From a virus, in the IMG/VR virus record IMGVR_UViG_3300043464_000831, positions 1-35,386 of that record: DNA of 35,386 nucleotides; one strand, 5' to 3'. The position numbers and the translations under genes are program-made. Within the stretch, counting starts at the first letter, position 1. Every line of letters begins with the position of its first letter. Below are positions 1-5,680 of this stretch, one piece after another. The notes beneath the pieces are model-generated. The model was not told where the DNA came from, ran no database searches, and saw nothing but the letters and a program-made list of their open reading frames with translations.

Positions 1-16
1 CGGGGGGCCCACGGAC

Positions 17-32
17 GGGGGGGGGGGGGGGG
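17..32. repeat. Poly-G run, left end
   Basis: Sixteen consecutive G residues precede the left copy of the terminal repeat. A matching run of 14 G occurs at 35349-35362 before the right copy. Long G runs are hard to sequence and are also a known artefact of two-colour sequencing chemistry, so length and even existence are uncertain. Confidence 0.8.
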
Positions 33-37
33 CCAAT

Positions 38-57
38 ACTCATGCCAAAGGGCCTAG
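38..57 (+). repeat. Terminal direct repeat, left copy
   Basis: The 20 bases ACTCATGCCAAAGGGCCTAG are identical to 35367-35386, the last 20 bases of the window. Both copies follow a poly-G run by a few bases. The simplest reading is an assembly overlap of a circular or terminally redundant molecule; a true short terminal repeat is the alternative. Confidence 0.85.
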
Positions 58-235
58 AAAAAAAGAGAAATCCTTTGCGTTGCGTGGTGCGTAACCTGTC
101 GATTGAGTCGTTGTGGCCGCCCCACCCGCTGTGGTTGCGGTAGTGTACAAGCGTCCACCTATTGGGCAAGCGTCTGTACGAAGATTCCAGTGCTGTGGTA
201 TTAGTCCTCCCTGCTTCGGCATAGCGGTAGCGTCA

Positions 236-266
236 GTTAGGCTATGGGCTAGCGTCACTTTGTCAA
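236..266 (-). promoter_or_regulatory. Promoter-like element P3 reading toward the left end
   Basis: On the minus strand TTGACA (261-266) is followed by AAGTGACGCTAGCC and then an AT-richer stretch, AGCCTAACT, at about the -10 distance. The same AAGTGACGnTAGCC core follows the TTGACG of the element at 1204-1232, and a diverged form is in the element at 1559-1586. Nothing supported lies downstream before the end of the window, so if it is active it should serve the 35290-33827 genes across a circular junction. The -10 match is poor. Confidence 0.35.
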
Positions 267-406
267 CGGTGGAAAACACCGGCCACGCTGGTCAGCAGTT
301 CCAGCAGATCGTGCAGTGCTCGAGCAGCGGGCGAGTCGGTGCCGAGCTCCTGGCCTAGTCGGACTAGGACGAGCGATTGCAGTGCGGCGTTCCAGCGGCG
401 AGTCAT
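263..406 (-). CDS. Small hypothetical protein, 47 aa
   Basis: A 47-residue frame starts at the ATG at 406 behind a strong AAGGAGG six to seven bases upstream and ends with TGA at 263. It lies 33 bases after the primase-polymerase gene on the same strand, so it probably belongs to the same transcript. The protein looks mainly helical (LQSLVLVRLGQELG, then ALHDLLELLTSVAGVF), with no cysteines and no membrane segment. I recognise no family. The ribosome site and position are the main support. The other frames over this stretch have no comparable start signal. Confidence 0.6.
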   Translation of the reverse strand: MTRRWNAALQSLVLVRLGQELGTDSPAARALHDLLELLTSVAGVFHR

Positions 407-439
407 GGTGGCCCTCCTTGGCCAGAAAATCCTGTGTGC

Positions 440-943
440 TCAGTTGACGATGCCGAGATTCGCCAGCGTCACTATGGCAGGGGCGCACTGCTGCGGAGAA
501 ACGAGCCAGGAATAAGCCCTTCCTGACGGGTGGACTGACGGCGGCAGGACCGACTGTGCTGGTTTGCCTCCGATGCGGATCTCAGCGCCGCCAATCTTTC
601 GCCACCCCATTGCAGGCAAAGCGCCGTGCAGACGAAAAAGACGGTGCTGTCCACGCCCGCTTGCCCATGTTGGCGTTTCAATGTCAAGCAGCCCACGGCC
701 GGCAAGCAGCTGCCTTCCGGCGTCATCGTCGTATTCAACGTCGATCAGGTTGGAGTGGCCCAGCAGCAGGCCGACGTTGAACCCGCCATTGAGCCACTCA
801 CTGATCACGTCGGCAGTTGTGGTGGCAAGCGTGTTCCAGGCGTTGCCTAGAGGCCGCTTGTCGTGTTTGGCTACCCTGACGCACGCCGCGCCGTGGCCCA
901 GCAGGGCAGCCATGTCATCGTCAATCATGTTGAAGGTTGTCAT
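440..943 (-). CDS. Stand-alone primase-polymerase (PrimPol) domain protein
   Basis: The 167-residue protein matches the N-terminal bifunctional primase/polymerase domain of archaeo-eukaryotic primases, which makes primers and extends DNA. Visible motifs in order are an acidic motif LIDVEYD (Asp68, Glu70), a GRGQHRLFR motif around His100, and EIRIGG followed by PPSVHPSG with Tyr144 and Trp146. Such domains usually sit in front of a helicase or PriCT domain; here the protein stops right after the catalytic domain and no helicase gene follows. The ATG at 943 is chosen because AAAAGGA lies about ten bases upstream; a longer in-frame extension to 1063 would overlap the preceding gene completely. 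It probably acts in phage replication start with RecT, the DUF1376 protein and the phage clamp. Family assignment is firm; the in vivo role is inferred. Confidence 0.85.
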   Translation of the reverse strand: MTTFNMIDDDMAALLGHGAACVRVAKHDKRPLGNAWNTLATTTADVISEWLNGGFNVGLLLGHSNLIDVEYDDDAGRQLLAGRGLLDIETPTWASGRGQHRLFRLHGALPAMGWRKIGGAEIRIGGKPAQSVLPPSVHPSGRAYSWLVSPQQCAPAIVTLANLGIVN

Positions 944-962
944 TTGAGTTGTCCTTTTGTTG

Positions 963-1151
963 TTAGGCTGCGGCCTCGAGCTCTCCGCAGAGAGCCAAGA
1001 ACTCAGGAGAGGTAAGGCGACCTTGCAGAATTTTGAAAGCAGCGTCAAAGACCGAGTCAGCACCGTCTCGGAAGTCGTTCATAAGGCTGGTGCAGATGTC
1101 CTGTAGTTGGTCATTGGTCATCGTTTCGAGCTTGTTAGCCAGAGCGTTCAT
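963..1151 (-). CDS. Small acidic hypothetical protein, 62 aa
   Basis: This 62-residue frame has a good ribosome site (AAAAGGGAACGAACG before ATG) and ends 19 bases before the primase-polymerase start. It is the first gene after the promoter-like element at 1204-1232. The sequence is predicted mostly helical and acidic (NDQLQDICTSLMNDFRDGADSV is the richest part, at residues 13-34), with two cysteines and an alanine-rich end. I do not recognise a family. Its place suggests an early gene, perhaps an accessory to replication or a regulator, but nothing in the sequence decides this. Confidence 0.65.
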   Translation of the reverse strand: MNALANKLETMTNDQLQDICTSLMNDFRDGADSVFDAAFKILQGRLTSPEFLALCGELEAAA

Positions 1152-1203
1152 CGTTCGTTCCCTTTTTGCTGGCCGGCGAGTCTCGCTTGCTCGCCACGGG
1201 TGT

Positions 1204-1232
1204 ACTTTAGGCTATCGTCACTTAGGCGTCAA
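1204..1232 (-). promoter_or_regulatory. Promoter P2 for the primase-polymerase operon
   Basis: On the minus strand TTGACG (1227-1232) is separated by exactly 17 bases from TAAAGT (1204-1209). This is a sigma-70-like layout, placed about 50 bases upstream of the start codon at 1151. The spacer contains AAGTGACGATAGCC, shared almost exactly with the element at 236-266. Just upstream, the end of the excisionase-like gene carries a six-base-pair hairpin (1259-1279) that may separate the two transcripts. Confidence 0.5.
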
Positions 1233-1258
1233 GCGGTAGAGAAAAGATTTTTTTGGGG

Positions 1259-1279
1259 GCGTTTCCAGCGGGAAAACGC
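1259..1279 (-). terminator. Weak hairpin after the excisionase-like gene
   Basis: GCGTTT (1259-1264) and AAACGC (1274-1279) form a six-pair stem with a nine-base loop, overlapping the stop codon of the upstream gene. In the direction of transcription it is followed by CCCCC and an A tract rather than a clear U tract, so as an intrinsic terminator it is doubtful. Confidence 0.25.
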
Positions 1280-1542
1280 TACTTCTTCCGCTTGGCCTTC
1301 TTCCGCTTGGCGGCGGGACGCTTGGCGAGGTGCCGCTTGCCAGTGGCCCTGCTGGTCAATGATGACTTCGCCTCAGTGGCGGCAGACTTTGGAATGAGCC
1401 AGACACGTTGGCCGATCCGCTTTGCGCCGGGCAGCTTGCCACGGCCCAGCAGCGTGCGAACCCATGCCTCCGAGCAGCCCATGTGCTCGACGGCCTCAAG
1501 CACCGTGAGGTATTCGCCGCCGTCGAGTGTGTGTGGAGTCAT
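1279..1542 (-). CDS. Excisionase-like helix-turn-helix protein with a lysine/arginine-rich tail
   Basis: The 87-residue protein has a MerR/excisionase-type helix-turn-helix at about residues 11-48 (YLTVLEAVEHMGCSEAWVRTLLGRG, then a short wing ending VWLIP). This pattern is typical of Xis and small DNA-binding regulators. After residue 60 it becomes very basic: 13 of the last 24 residues are Lys or Arg, resembling a histone-like DNA-binding tail. It is divergent from the integrase, with about 190 bases of control sequence between them, which fits a directionality factor or switch regulator. The ATG at 1542 is preferred over 1551 because it leaves room for the GGGATGG purine stretch upstream. 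No CI-type repressor is seen elsewhere, so this protein is one candidate for that job. Confidence 0.75.
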   Translation of the reverse strand: MTPHTLDGGEYLTVLEAVEHMGCSEAWVRTLLGRGKLPGAKRIGQRVWLIPKSAATEAKSSLTSRATGKRHLAKRPAAKRKKAKRKK

Positions 1543-1558
1543 TGCAACCATCCCTGAG

Positions 1559-1586
1559 ATGCTAACGCTATCCGCTACTTCGTCAA
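1559..1586 (-). promoter_or_regulatory. Promoter-like element P1 for the excisionase-like gene
   Basis: On the minus strand TTGACG (1581-1586) and TAGCAT (1559-1564) are 16 bases apart. The spacer holds TAGCGGATAG (1568-1577), which recurs on the opposite strand inside the integrase promoter at 1684-1693. The leader to the ATG at 1542 would be only about ten bases. Confidence 0.4.
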
Positions 1587-1693
1587 ACCGCCAAACTCGC
1601 CTTGCCTGCTGTACTGGAAACGCTGTACAGTAGATTCGCGGCGATTGTGTTAACGGATGGGGTGTAGATTGTACATTTGTACACTATCCGCTA
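1568..1693. promoter_or_regulatory. Repeated operator-like sites in the divergent control region
   Basis: CTATCCGCTA occurs at 1568-1577 and again at 1684-1693, with a weaker reversed form (TAACGGATG) at 1651-1659. A second short palindromic word, TGTAC(A), occurs four times: 1610, 1624, 1670 and 1678; the second and fourth pairs give CTGTAC-GTACAG and two spaced TGTACA copies. Each CTATCCGCTA copy sits between the -35 and -10 of one of the two divergent promoters. These look like binding sites for a repressor, for the excisionase-like protein or for the integrase arms. The assignment to a protein is not decided by the sequence. Confidence 0.5.
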
Positions 1694-1697
1694 GCAT
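1669..1697 (+). promoter_or_regulatory. Integrase promoter
   Basis: TTGTAC (1669-1674) and TAGCAT (1692-1697) are exactly 17 bases apart, 33 bases before the integrase start codon. The -10 hexamer is the same as in the divergent element at 1559-1586. One operator-like CTATCCGCTA and two TGTACA words lie within it, so integrase and excisionase-like genes are probably co-regulated. Confidence 0.45.
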
Positions 1698-1729
1698 CGC
1701 CCTTTTGACCAGAAAAAGGGAGGCGAACG

Positions 1730-2671
1730 ATGACGCTTAGGGAGTTGTTGGTGGATAGGGTGGCACCTCTGAAGGGGTTGTCTGACAGGTCTGTGGAAAT
1801 GTATTTGGCAACCCTGGACAGGTTCCGCGACTACCTTGGGCATGAGCCCACTGTGGACGATCTGGACGATTTGACGGCCGCAAAGTTCCTGCGGTGGCGG
1901 CAGGCCACCCAGCACAGCCGCTACAAGAAGATTTCGCCAGCCTCGCTGGCCAAGGACAGCGCCCACCTCCGCAGCCTGTGGACGTGGCTGGCCAAAAAAC
2001 GCTGGAAACGGTCTGACGGCGAACTGGTTGAGTTCCCCGACTACGCCCGGCCTCGCGTCCCTAAGCCCGTCCCGAAGGCTTTCAGGGCCGAGGAACTCGC
2101 AAGGCTTGTCGATACCGCCCGGCATAGAAAAGGCACCGTAGCGGGCAAGCCAGCGGCTTGGTACTGGGTGACCAAGATTCTGGCGATGTTTCAGACGGGC
2201 GAGCGCATTGGTGCTGTGCTCGAGCTTCGCTGGGAGCAGGTGGATCTGGAGCAGCACACGCTGACGTTCCTGGCTGCCACTCGCAAAGGCCACAGGGAGA
2301 CGATTACGCGGTCGATCACGCCGGAACTGGCCAAGATGCTGGCCATGCAGCAAGGGGCTCCCAGCGAGCGTGTGTGGCCTTGGGTGGAGGATAGGGAGTT
2401 CCTGTCCATCTACGGCAGCCTGCGGGTGCTGTGCCGCACAGCTGGGGTGCCATACCACCCGTTTCATTCAATCCGGAAAAGCACAGCGAGTTATCTGAAA
2501 CGGGCCGGAATCTCAGCCAAGAAACAGCTGGGGCATAGCAGCGAAGAAATGGCCGAAACCCACTATTACGACGAGGAGATTACGGGAAGGGAAAGCAACC
2601 TTGACTACCTGCCAGACATAACGCAGCGGCCGGCAGACAGGCCCGACGCTGGGCCAGGAAAGCCCAGATGA
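1730..2671 (+). CDS. int: Tyrosine recombinase / phage integrase
   Basis: The 313-residue protein has the two-domain build of phage integrases. A SAM-like core-binding domain spans about residues 1-105 and a catalytic domain about 115-285. The catalytic set is visible: Arg159 (GERIG), Lys186 (RKGH), His246-x-x-Arg249 (FHSIRK), His269 (LGHS) and the nucleophile Tyr279 in HYYDE. It would insert and excise the phage at an attachment site. It is the only plus-strand gene, has a good ribosome site (GGGAGG seven bases before ATG), and diverges from the excisionase-like gene. No tRNA gene or obvious attachment core is seen, though the flanking non-coding stretches 1552-1729 and 2672-2736 are candidates. 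The proline-rich end after residue 300 is probably disordered. Confidence 0.95.
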   Translation: MTLRELLVDRVAPLKGLSDRSVEMYLATLDRFRDYLGHEPTVDDLDDLTAAKFLRWRQATQHSRYKKISPASLAKDSAHLRSLWTWLAKKRWKRSDGELVEFPDYARPRVPKPVPKAFRAEELARLVDTARHRKGTVAGKPAAWYWVTKILAMFQTGERIGAVLELRWEQVDLEQHTLTFLAATRKGHRETITRSITPELAKMLAMQQGAPSERVWPWVEDREFLSIYGSLRVLCRTAGVPYHPFHSIRKSTASYLKRAGISAKKQLGHSSEEMAETHYYDEEITGRESNLDYLPDITQRPADRPDAGPGKPR

Positions 2672-2679
2672 CTCGGCAC

Positions 2680-2728
2680 AGGGCGAGCGACGCGGGGAAA
2701 GGGTAAAAACCCGCGCCGCTCAAGCCCT
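2680..2728. terminator. Long imperfect hairpin between convergent genes
   Basis: AGGGC-GAGCG-A-CGCGGG (2680-2696) pairs with CCCGCG-C-CGCTC-AA-GCCCT (2710-2728), with one mismatch, a two-base bulge and a 13-base A-rich loop. It lies between the end of the integrase gene and the end of the long minus-strand gene block. There is no clear U tract on either side, so it may be a bidirectional terminator, an attachment-site arm, or both. Confidence 0.5.
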
Positions 2729-2736
2729 GGCCTAGG

Positions 2737-2943
2737 TCATTCGTAAGAAATCGGCGGCTCGTTTTCTTTCATTGCGTTCGCCACCGCCAGCAGTTGCCAC
2801 TCGGCTTTGAGCCGTTGCACTTCTTGCAACAAGTGAATCACGTAGCCGGCCAGCGTCCCGCTCGTGCCCGTGTACGCACCCGAGAAGCGGCGGGCGGCCT
2901 GCTCCATCGTGGCAAGGTGTTCGGGCGTTAGCGGCTCAGCCAT
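2737..2943 (-). CDS. Small hypothetical protein, last gene of the minus-strand block
   Basis: The 68-residue protein starts at the ATG at 2943, overlapping the stop of the upstream gene by eight bases, and ends just before the hairpin at 2680-2728. It looks helical, with a probable coiled segment at residues 30-50 (YVIHLLQEVQRLKAEWQLL). I recognise no family. The tight overlap with the DUF1599-like gene suggests they are translated together. Confidence 0.6.
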   Translation of the reverse strand: MAEPLTPEHLATMEQAARRFSGAYTGTSGTLAGYVIHLLQEVQRLKAEWQLLAVANAMKENEPPISYE

Positions 2944-3520
2944 TGCGGCCCTCGTCAAAAAGCACGATCGCCAGCAGGCTATACGCCGAGAGATCCAGCA
3001 GCGTGTCACGCACGCCCTCGTGGACTAGCCGGCCGGTGCGGCAGTACGTCTTCAGCCGCTGCACCTTGTCGGCCACTCTGACGAGACAGGCACGCCATGG
3101 CTCGATGCCCACGAACTCAGCGCCCTGGCGGATGTTGGCCAGCGGGTCGCTCTCGCTCCCGTAGTCCTGCGACTTGCTCAGGTGCAGCTGCCGCAACTCG
3201 TCGAGCAGTTCCAAGAACGGCAGCGAGCCGGGCCGCTGCTCGTGCGTGATGCCGTCGCCGGCCAGACGCTCAAGGGCTTCGTCCAGTTCGTCCTGCGTCA
3301 GGCCAGCCCGGTGCAGGTGGTGCTCGTGCAGCAGGTGCTCGATGTATGGCTCATCGACGTGTTGCGTTTCCTCGGTACTTGCATCAAAGCACCTAGGTTC
3401 TGTCGCCGGCTGCGACACGCCATACCACTCCTCATGCGGCTTGCCTGCGGCTTGGTTCTCGCGGCGGATCTGCACGGCAGCACGCAGCAACTCGTTGGCG
3501 TCTTCAATCGTGGTCGTCAT
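2936..3520 (-). CDS. DUF1599/Nmad1-like phage nucleotide-associated protein
   Basis: The C-terminal half of this 194-residue protein (about 105-190) has the pattern of the phage family annotated DUF1599 or nucleotide modification associated domain 1. It shows a KSQDYG start, a central VRVADKVQRLK segment and a closing DTLLDLSAYSLLAIVLFDE helix. These proteins are all-helical and distantly resemble MazG-type nucleotide pyrophosphatases; the acidic residues of the DKVQRL and DTLLDL helices fit a metal site. The N-terminal half is acidic and His-rich (LLHEHHLHRAG) and unfamiliar. The ribosome site is AAGGGA. The start overlaps the phosphoesterase gene by 17 bases. A role in nucleotide pools or DNA modification is inferred from the family only. 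Confidence 0.6.
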   Translation of the reverse strand: MTTTIEDANELLRAAVQIRRENQAAGKPHEEWYGVSQPATEPRCFDASTEETQHVDEPYIEHLLHEHHLHRAGLTQDELDEALERLAGDGITHEQRPGSLPFLELLDELRQLHLSKSQDYGSESDPLANIRQGAEFVGIEPWRACLVRVADKVQRLKTYCRTGRLVHEGVRDTLLDLSAYSLLAIVLFDEGRNG

Positions 3521-4409
3521 TGTCGTCCCTTGGTGAATCGTGGAAGGATGCCCGCAACTCCGTATGATCTACATTCCAACGCAAGAGCATCCACCAACCG
3601 CCAAGCGGTCTTGAGCTCATGCCCTTCTCAACAGCCCACCCGTCGCTCAACGATTCCTGCTTGTAGGCCGCACTTCGCACAAGGTGAATCGGCCGCACCC
3701 GCACAAGCCCCGTAGGCGAGAGCCGTTGCCGGCTGGCCTCAATCAGCGTCCGCTGGTGGACGTGCCCGGCGTGTACGCAGTCAGCGTCCACGTCTGTGAG
3801 ATAGCGGCTGTAGTCAATGACGCCGCGAGTCACCGGGCCACCGCCACCGTAACCGTGGTGGTACCACAATCGGTACAGTGCCGTGTTCGTCTTCCCGGCC
3901 TTGGCCCGAAACATCACCCAGCCCGAGTAGCCAGCGGCCCTGCACTTACTGCCACGCACTCGCAGCTGCTCGACGAGCCTCGTAGTCAAACACGTTTCCA
4001 TCCGTTTCCGCACAGCCGTCTCGTGGTTGCCCGGCGTTATCAGTGCCATCTGCTCGCGGTACGGCTCGAGGTACTCGGCGCACTGCGTAACGATGTCATC
4101 GTAGTAGTTGCCCCTCTGAAACTCTGGCCGCACGTCCCACTTGCCGTTGGAGCGGGGATCGTACTTGCCACCCATCGCATCGAAGTGGTCGCCAATGCTG
4201 AGCACTGCGGCGTTAAGCTCGCGGGCCTTCGTGAGATCCGCCGTGAGCTTCTCGCGGTTGCACTTCACAGAGTCCCAATGCCAATCGCTGGACAGCAGCA
4301 CCCAGAGACGCTGGTTGAAATCAATGCGCGTGACGCTGCCTTCAAGGCTTGTGACGTTCCAGGCGTCGGAAGCGTTCTTGCGGCGGAATGTGCCAGCACT
4401 ACGGCCCAT
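3504..4409 (-). CDS. Calcineurin-like metallophosphoesterase
   Basis: The 301-residue protein shows the full metal-binding signature of the calcineurin-like phosphoesterase fold: Asp42-x-His44 (SSDWHWD), Gly-Asp74 (SIGDHFD), Gly-Asn128-His129-Glu130, His184/185 (WYHHGYGGG) and Gly-His216-x-His218 (HAGHVHQ). It should hydrolyse phosphoester bonds in a nucleotide, nucleic acid or phosphoprotein. In phages this family includes nucleases and phosphatases, and the exact substrate cannot be told. It overlaps both neighbours (by 11 bases with the metallopeptidase gene and 17 with the DUF1599-like gene), so these form a co-translated set placed after the tail genes. Confidence 0.85.
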   Translation of the reverse strand: MGRSAGTFRRKNASDAWNVTSLEGSVTRIDFNQRLWVLLSSDWHWDSVKCNREKLTADLTKARELNAAVLSIGDHFDAMGGKYDPRSNGKWDVRPEFQRGNYYDDIVTQCAEYLEPYREQMALITPGNHETAVRKRMETCLTTRLVEQLRVRGSKCRAAGYSGWVMFRAKAGKTNTALYRLWYHHGYGGGGPVTRGVIDYSRYLTDVDADCVHAGHVHQRTLIEASRQRLSPTGLVRVRPIHLVRSAAYKQESLSDGWAVEKGMSSRPLGGWWMLLRWNVDHTELRASFHDSPRDDNDDHD

Positions 4410-4722
4410 CGTTCACCTCGCGGAAGTTCAACGCATAGAGAACCTTGGCGATATCCTTGCCTGCCTGCTCGACGTGCTCTTCGCTGGCTGTGGGGAATAG
4501 AGCGTGCAGCAACTCGTGGACGATGATGGTTAAGCGATGCCGGCCCTTGAGCCCGCTGTGAATCAAGATGCGTGGACTCTTGGACTTCTGCGAAAACGTG
4601 TAGCCGTACGCCTGGCCCTTAAGGTCCGTGAACCGGACTAGCCACCGCTCGTCGCCGTTCAGCGTGAAATGGTGGTCTGCCACGGCTCGCCCTTTCGCCA
4701 TTAATGGTGGCAGGACTGTCAA
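4399..4722 (-). CDS. Small zinc metallopeptidase-like protein
   Basis: The protein carries a His-Glu-x-x-His motif (VHELLHALFP; His69, Glu70 and His73 counted from the first start), followed eight to nine residues later by SEEHVEQ, which could give the third zinc ligand. This is the layout of small SprT-like or ImmA-like phage peptidases. The first start is a TTG at 4722 overlapping the upstream stop as TTGA; an ATG at 4701 giving 100 residues is the alternative. Neither has a strong Shine-Dalgarno site, so translational coupling is likely. The substrate is unknown. Confidence 0.65.
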   Translation of the reverse strand: MTVLPPLMAKGRAVADHHFTLNGDERWLVRFTDLKGQAYGYTFSQKSKSPRILIHSGLKGRHRLTIIVHELLHALFPTASEEHVEQAGKDIAKVLYALNFREVNDGP

Positions 4723-5159
4723 CCGTTAGACGCCGGGCCCCACTTGCCAACAGGGCATGACTCGCCGGCCCACGATAGCTTGCTGATAAACTTCTTATTG
4801 CGGTTTATCGGGCATCCGCATTTCGTGCATGCGTTGTCCTGATAGTGCTCGCAACCTAGGCAGATGTCGTGCCTTCTCAAAACTTCTTCGTCGCTACACA
4901 TCGGCAAGCCAGCAGAGACGTGGCTGATAGCAGACTTGGCAAAGTTCTTTGCCTTCTGAGCAAAGGAAAGAGGCTCTGTACCACGCACAAAAACAGGGCC
5001 ATTCAAGTCTGCTTCGGTAGGCTTTGGGTACGCAGGATGCAGCGGGTCAACCGTGACTGTGTTGCCGTCCATACTGACAATGCACGCACTGGCCGCGTCA
5101 ACTGTCGTGCCGCGTTGCAAGCAACGCTCTTCAAAATCTGAAAGATTTCCAGTGATCAT
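4719..5159 (-). CDS. Cysteine-rich zinc-binding phage protein of the tail-end module
   Basis: The 146-residue protein ends in a compact cysteine domain (about residues 95-142). It has CLGCEHYQDNACTKCGCPI and then, after a basic linker, ESCPVGKWG. That gives six closely spaced cysteines likely to bind zinc. Similar C-terminal modules are common in phage proteins encoded after the tail genes; their function is not established as far as I know. The N-terminal half contains a VFVRG-type segment and no recognised domain. It overlaps the next upstream cysteine-rich gene by ATGA and the metallopeptidase gene by TTGA. Confidence 0.6.
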   Translation of the reverse strand: MITGNLSDFEERCLQRGTTVDAASACIVSMDGNTVTVDPLHPAYPKPTEADLNGPVFVRGTEPLSFAQKAKNFAKSAISHVSAGLPMCSDEEVLRRHDICLGCEHYQDNACTKCGCPINRNKKFISKLSWAGESCPVGKWGPASNG

Positions 5160-5680
5160 GGGAATGGATTATTGCACTGGCACGTGATGTTGTTTGCCGG
5201 GTCGTTTCTGCCAGGAGCAGTGTCTGGGCATGAAGGCGGGTTGCAAGTAGGAGGCGGCGGGCAATCGCACGCCCCCCCCTGGCGAACGCAACCACTATCC
5301 TTAACCAAATTCAACTCAACGTAAACCTTCTCCCATAAACACTTGTCCTTGAGCCAAACATATACTGCATACTCACTAAAGCCTCTCGCCCAAGAAACTC
5401 TGCAGCACTGATATGACCCAATATCGCAACGAGACTGGGCTGACATGCAATAGCAGCCTGCGTATTTATTTTGTACGTCTTGCGGTGCCGCTGACAGTAG
5501 AAAGGCGCATTGAGAAAAACCTGTGCCGCGAATGCACTGCTGAGTTAGCGAGCGAACAATGGCGCCGCCGCACCATTGTTCCACGCCGCTGTTGGAGTAG
5601 CACCCGCTTCCCTGACAGCCGCCCGTCTGCCCGTTGCAAGAACCACAGTCAACTTGGCCGCAGCATTGGCATGACATCAC
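5156..5680 (-). CDS. Very cysteine-rich protein, probable tail-tip component
   Basis: This 174-residue protein contains 23 cysteines, starting with a dense cluster (SCQCCGQVDCGSC). The middle, hydrophobic and aromatic (SEYAVYVWLKDKCLWEKVYVELNLV), suggests a beta-sheet domain. Near the end are CDCPPPPTCNPPSC and another CQC. There is no signal peptide. The even spread argues for disulfides in a particle exposed outside the cell, or for several zinc sites. It sits directly after the tail proteins and overlaps both neighbours. I know no family that fits. The start is GTG at 5680 or ATG at 5677. Confidence 0.6.
   Translation of the reverse strand: MMSCQCCGQVDCGSCNGQTGGCQGSGCYSNSGVEQWCGGAIVRSLTQQCIRGTGFSQCAFLLSAAPQDVQNKYAGCYCMSAQSRCDIGSYQCCRVSWARGFSEYAVYVWLKDKCLWEKVYVELNLVKDSGCVRQGGACDCPPPPTCNPPSCPDTAPGRNDPANNITCQCNNPFP

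Larger units (their letters stand above)
1..262. other. Left end region without a supported gene
   Basis: This stretch begins with a G-rich tract and carries no reading frame with a convincing ribosome site. A minus-strand frame that could start at 222 and ends at 40 has no Shine-Dalgarno sequence, and its stop lies inside the terminal repeat, so I do not call it. The minus-strand promoter-like element at 236-266 points through this region toward the left end, which on a circular map leads to the gene at 35048-35290. The region may therefore be a leader, or may hold an unresolved packaging or junction sequence. Confidence 0.5.

Noticed and set aside
40-279. Minus-strand frame of 79 codons at the left end
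   Set aside because: No ribosome site, low-complexity Thr/Ala content, and its stop lies in the terminal repeat next to the unreliable G run.
113-358. Plus-strand frame of 81 codons
   Set aside because: Antisense to the better supported 47-residue gene and lacks a ribosome site.
1691-2467. Long minus-strand frame of 258 codons opposite the integrase
   Set aside because: It is the shadow of the integrase gene; the translated sequence is Pro/His/Gln/Arg-rich without any domain.
3684-4526. Plus-strand frame of 280 codons
   Set aside because: Antisense to the metallophosphoesterase, whose metal motifs are complete on the minus strand.
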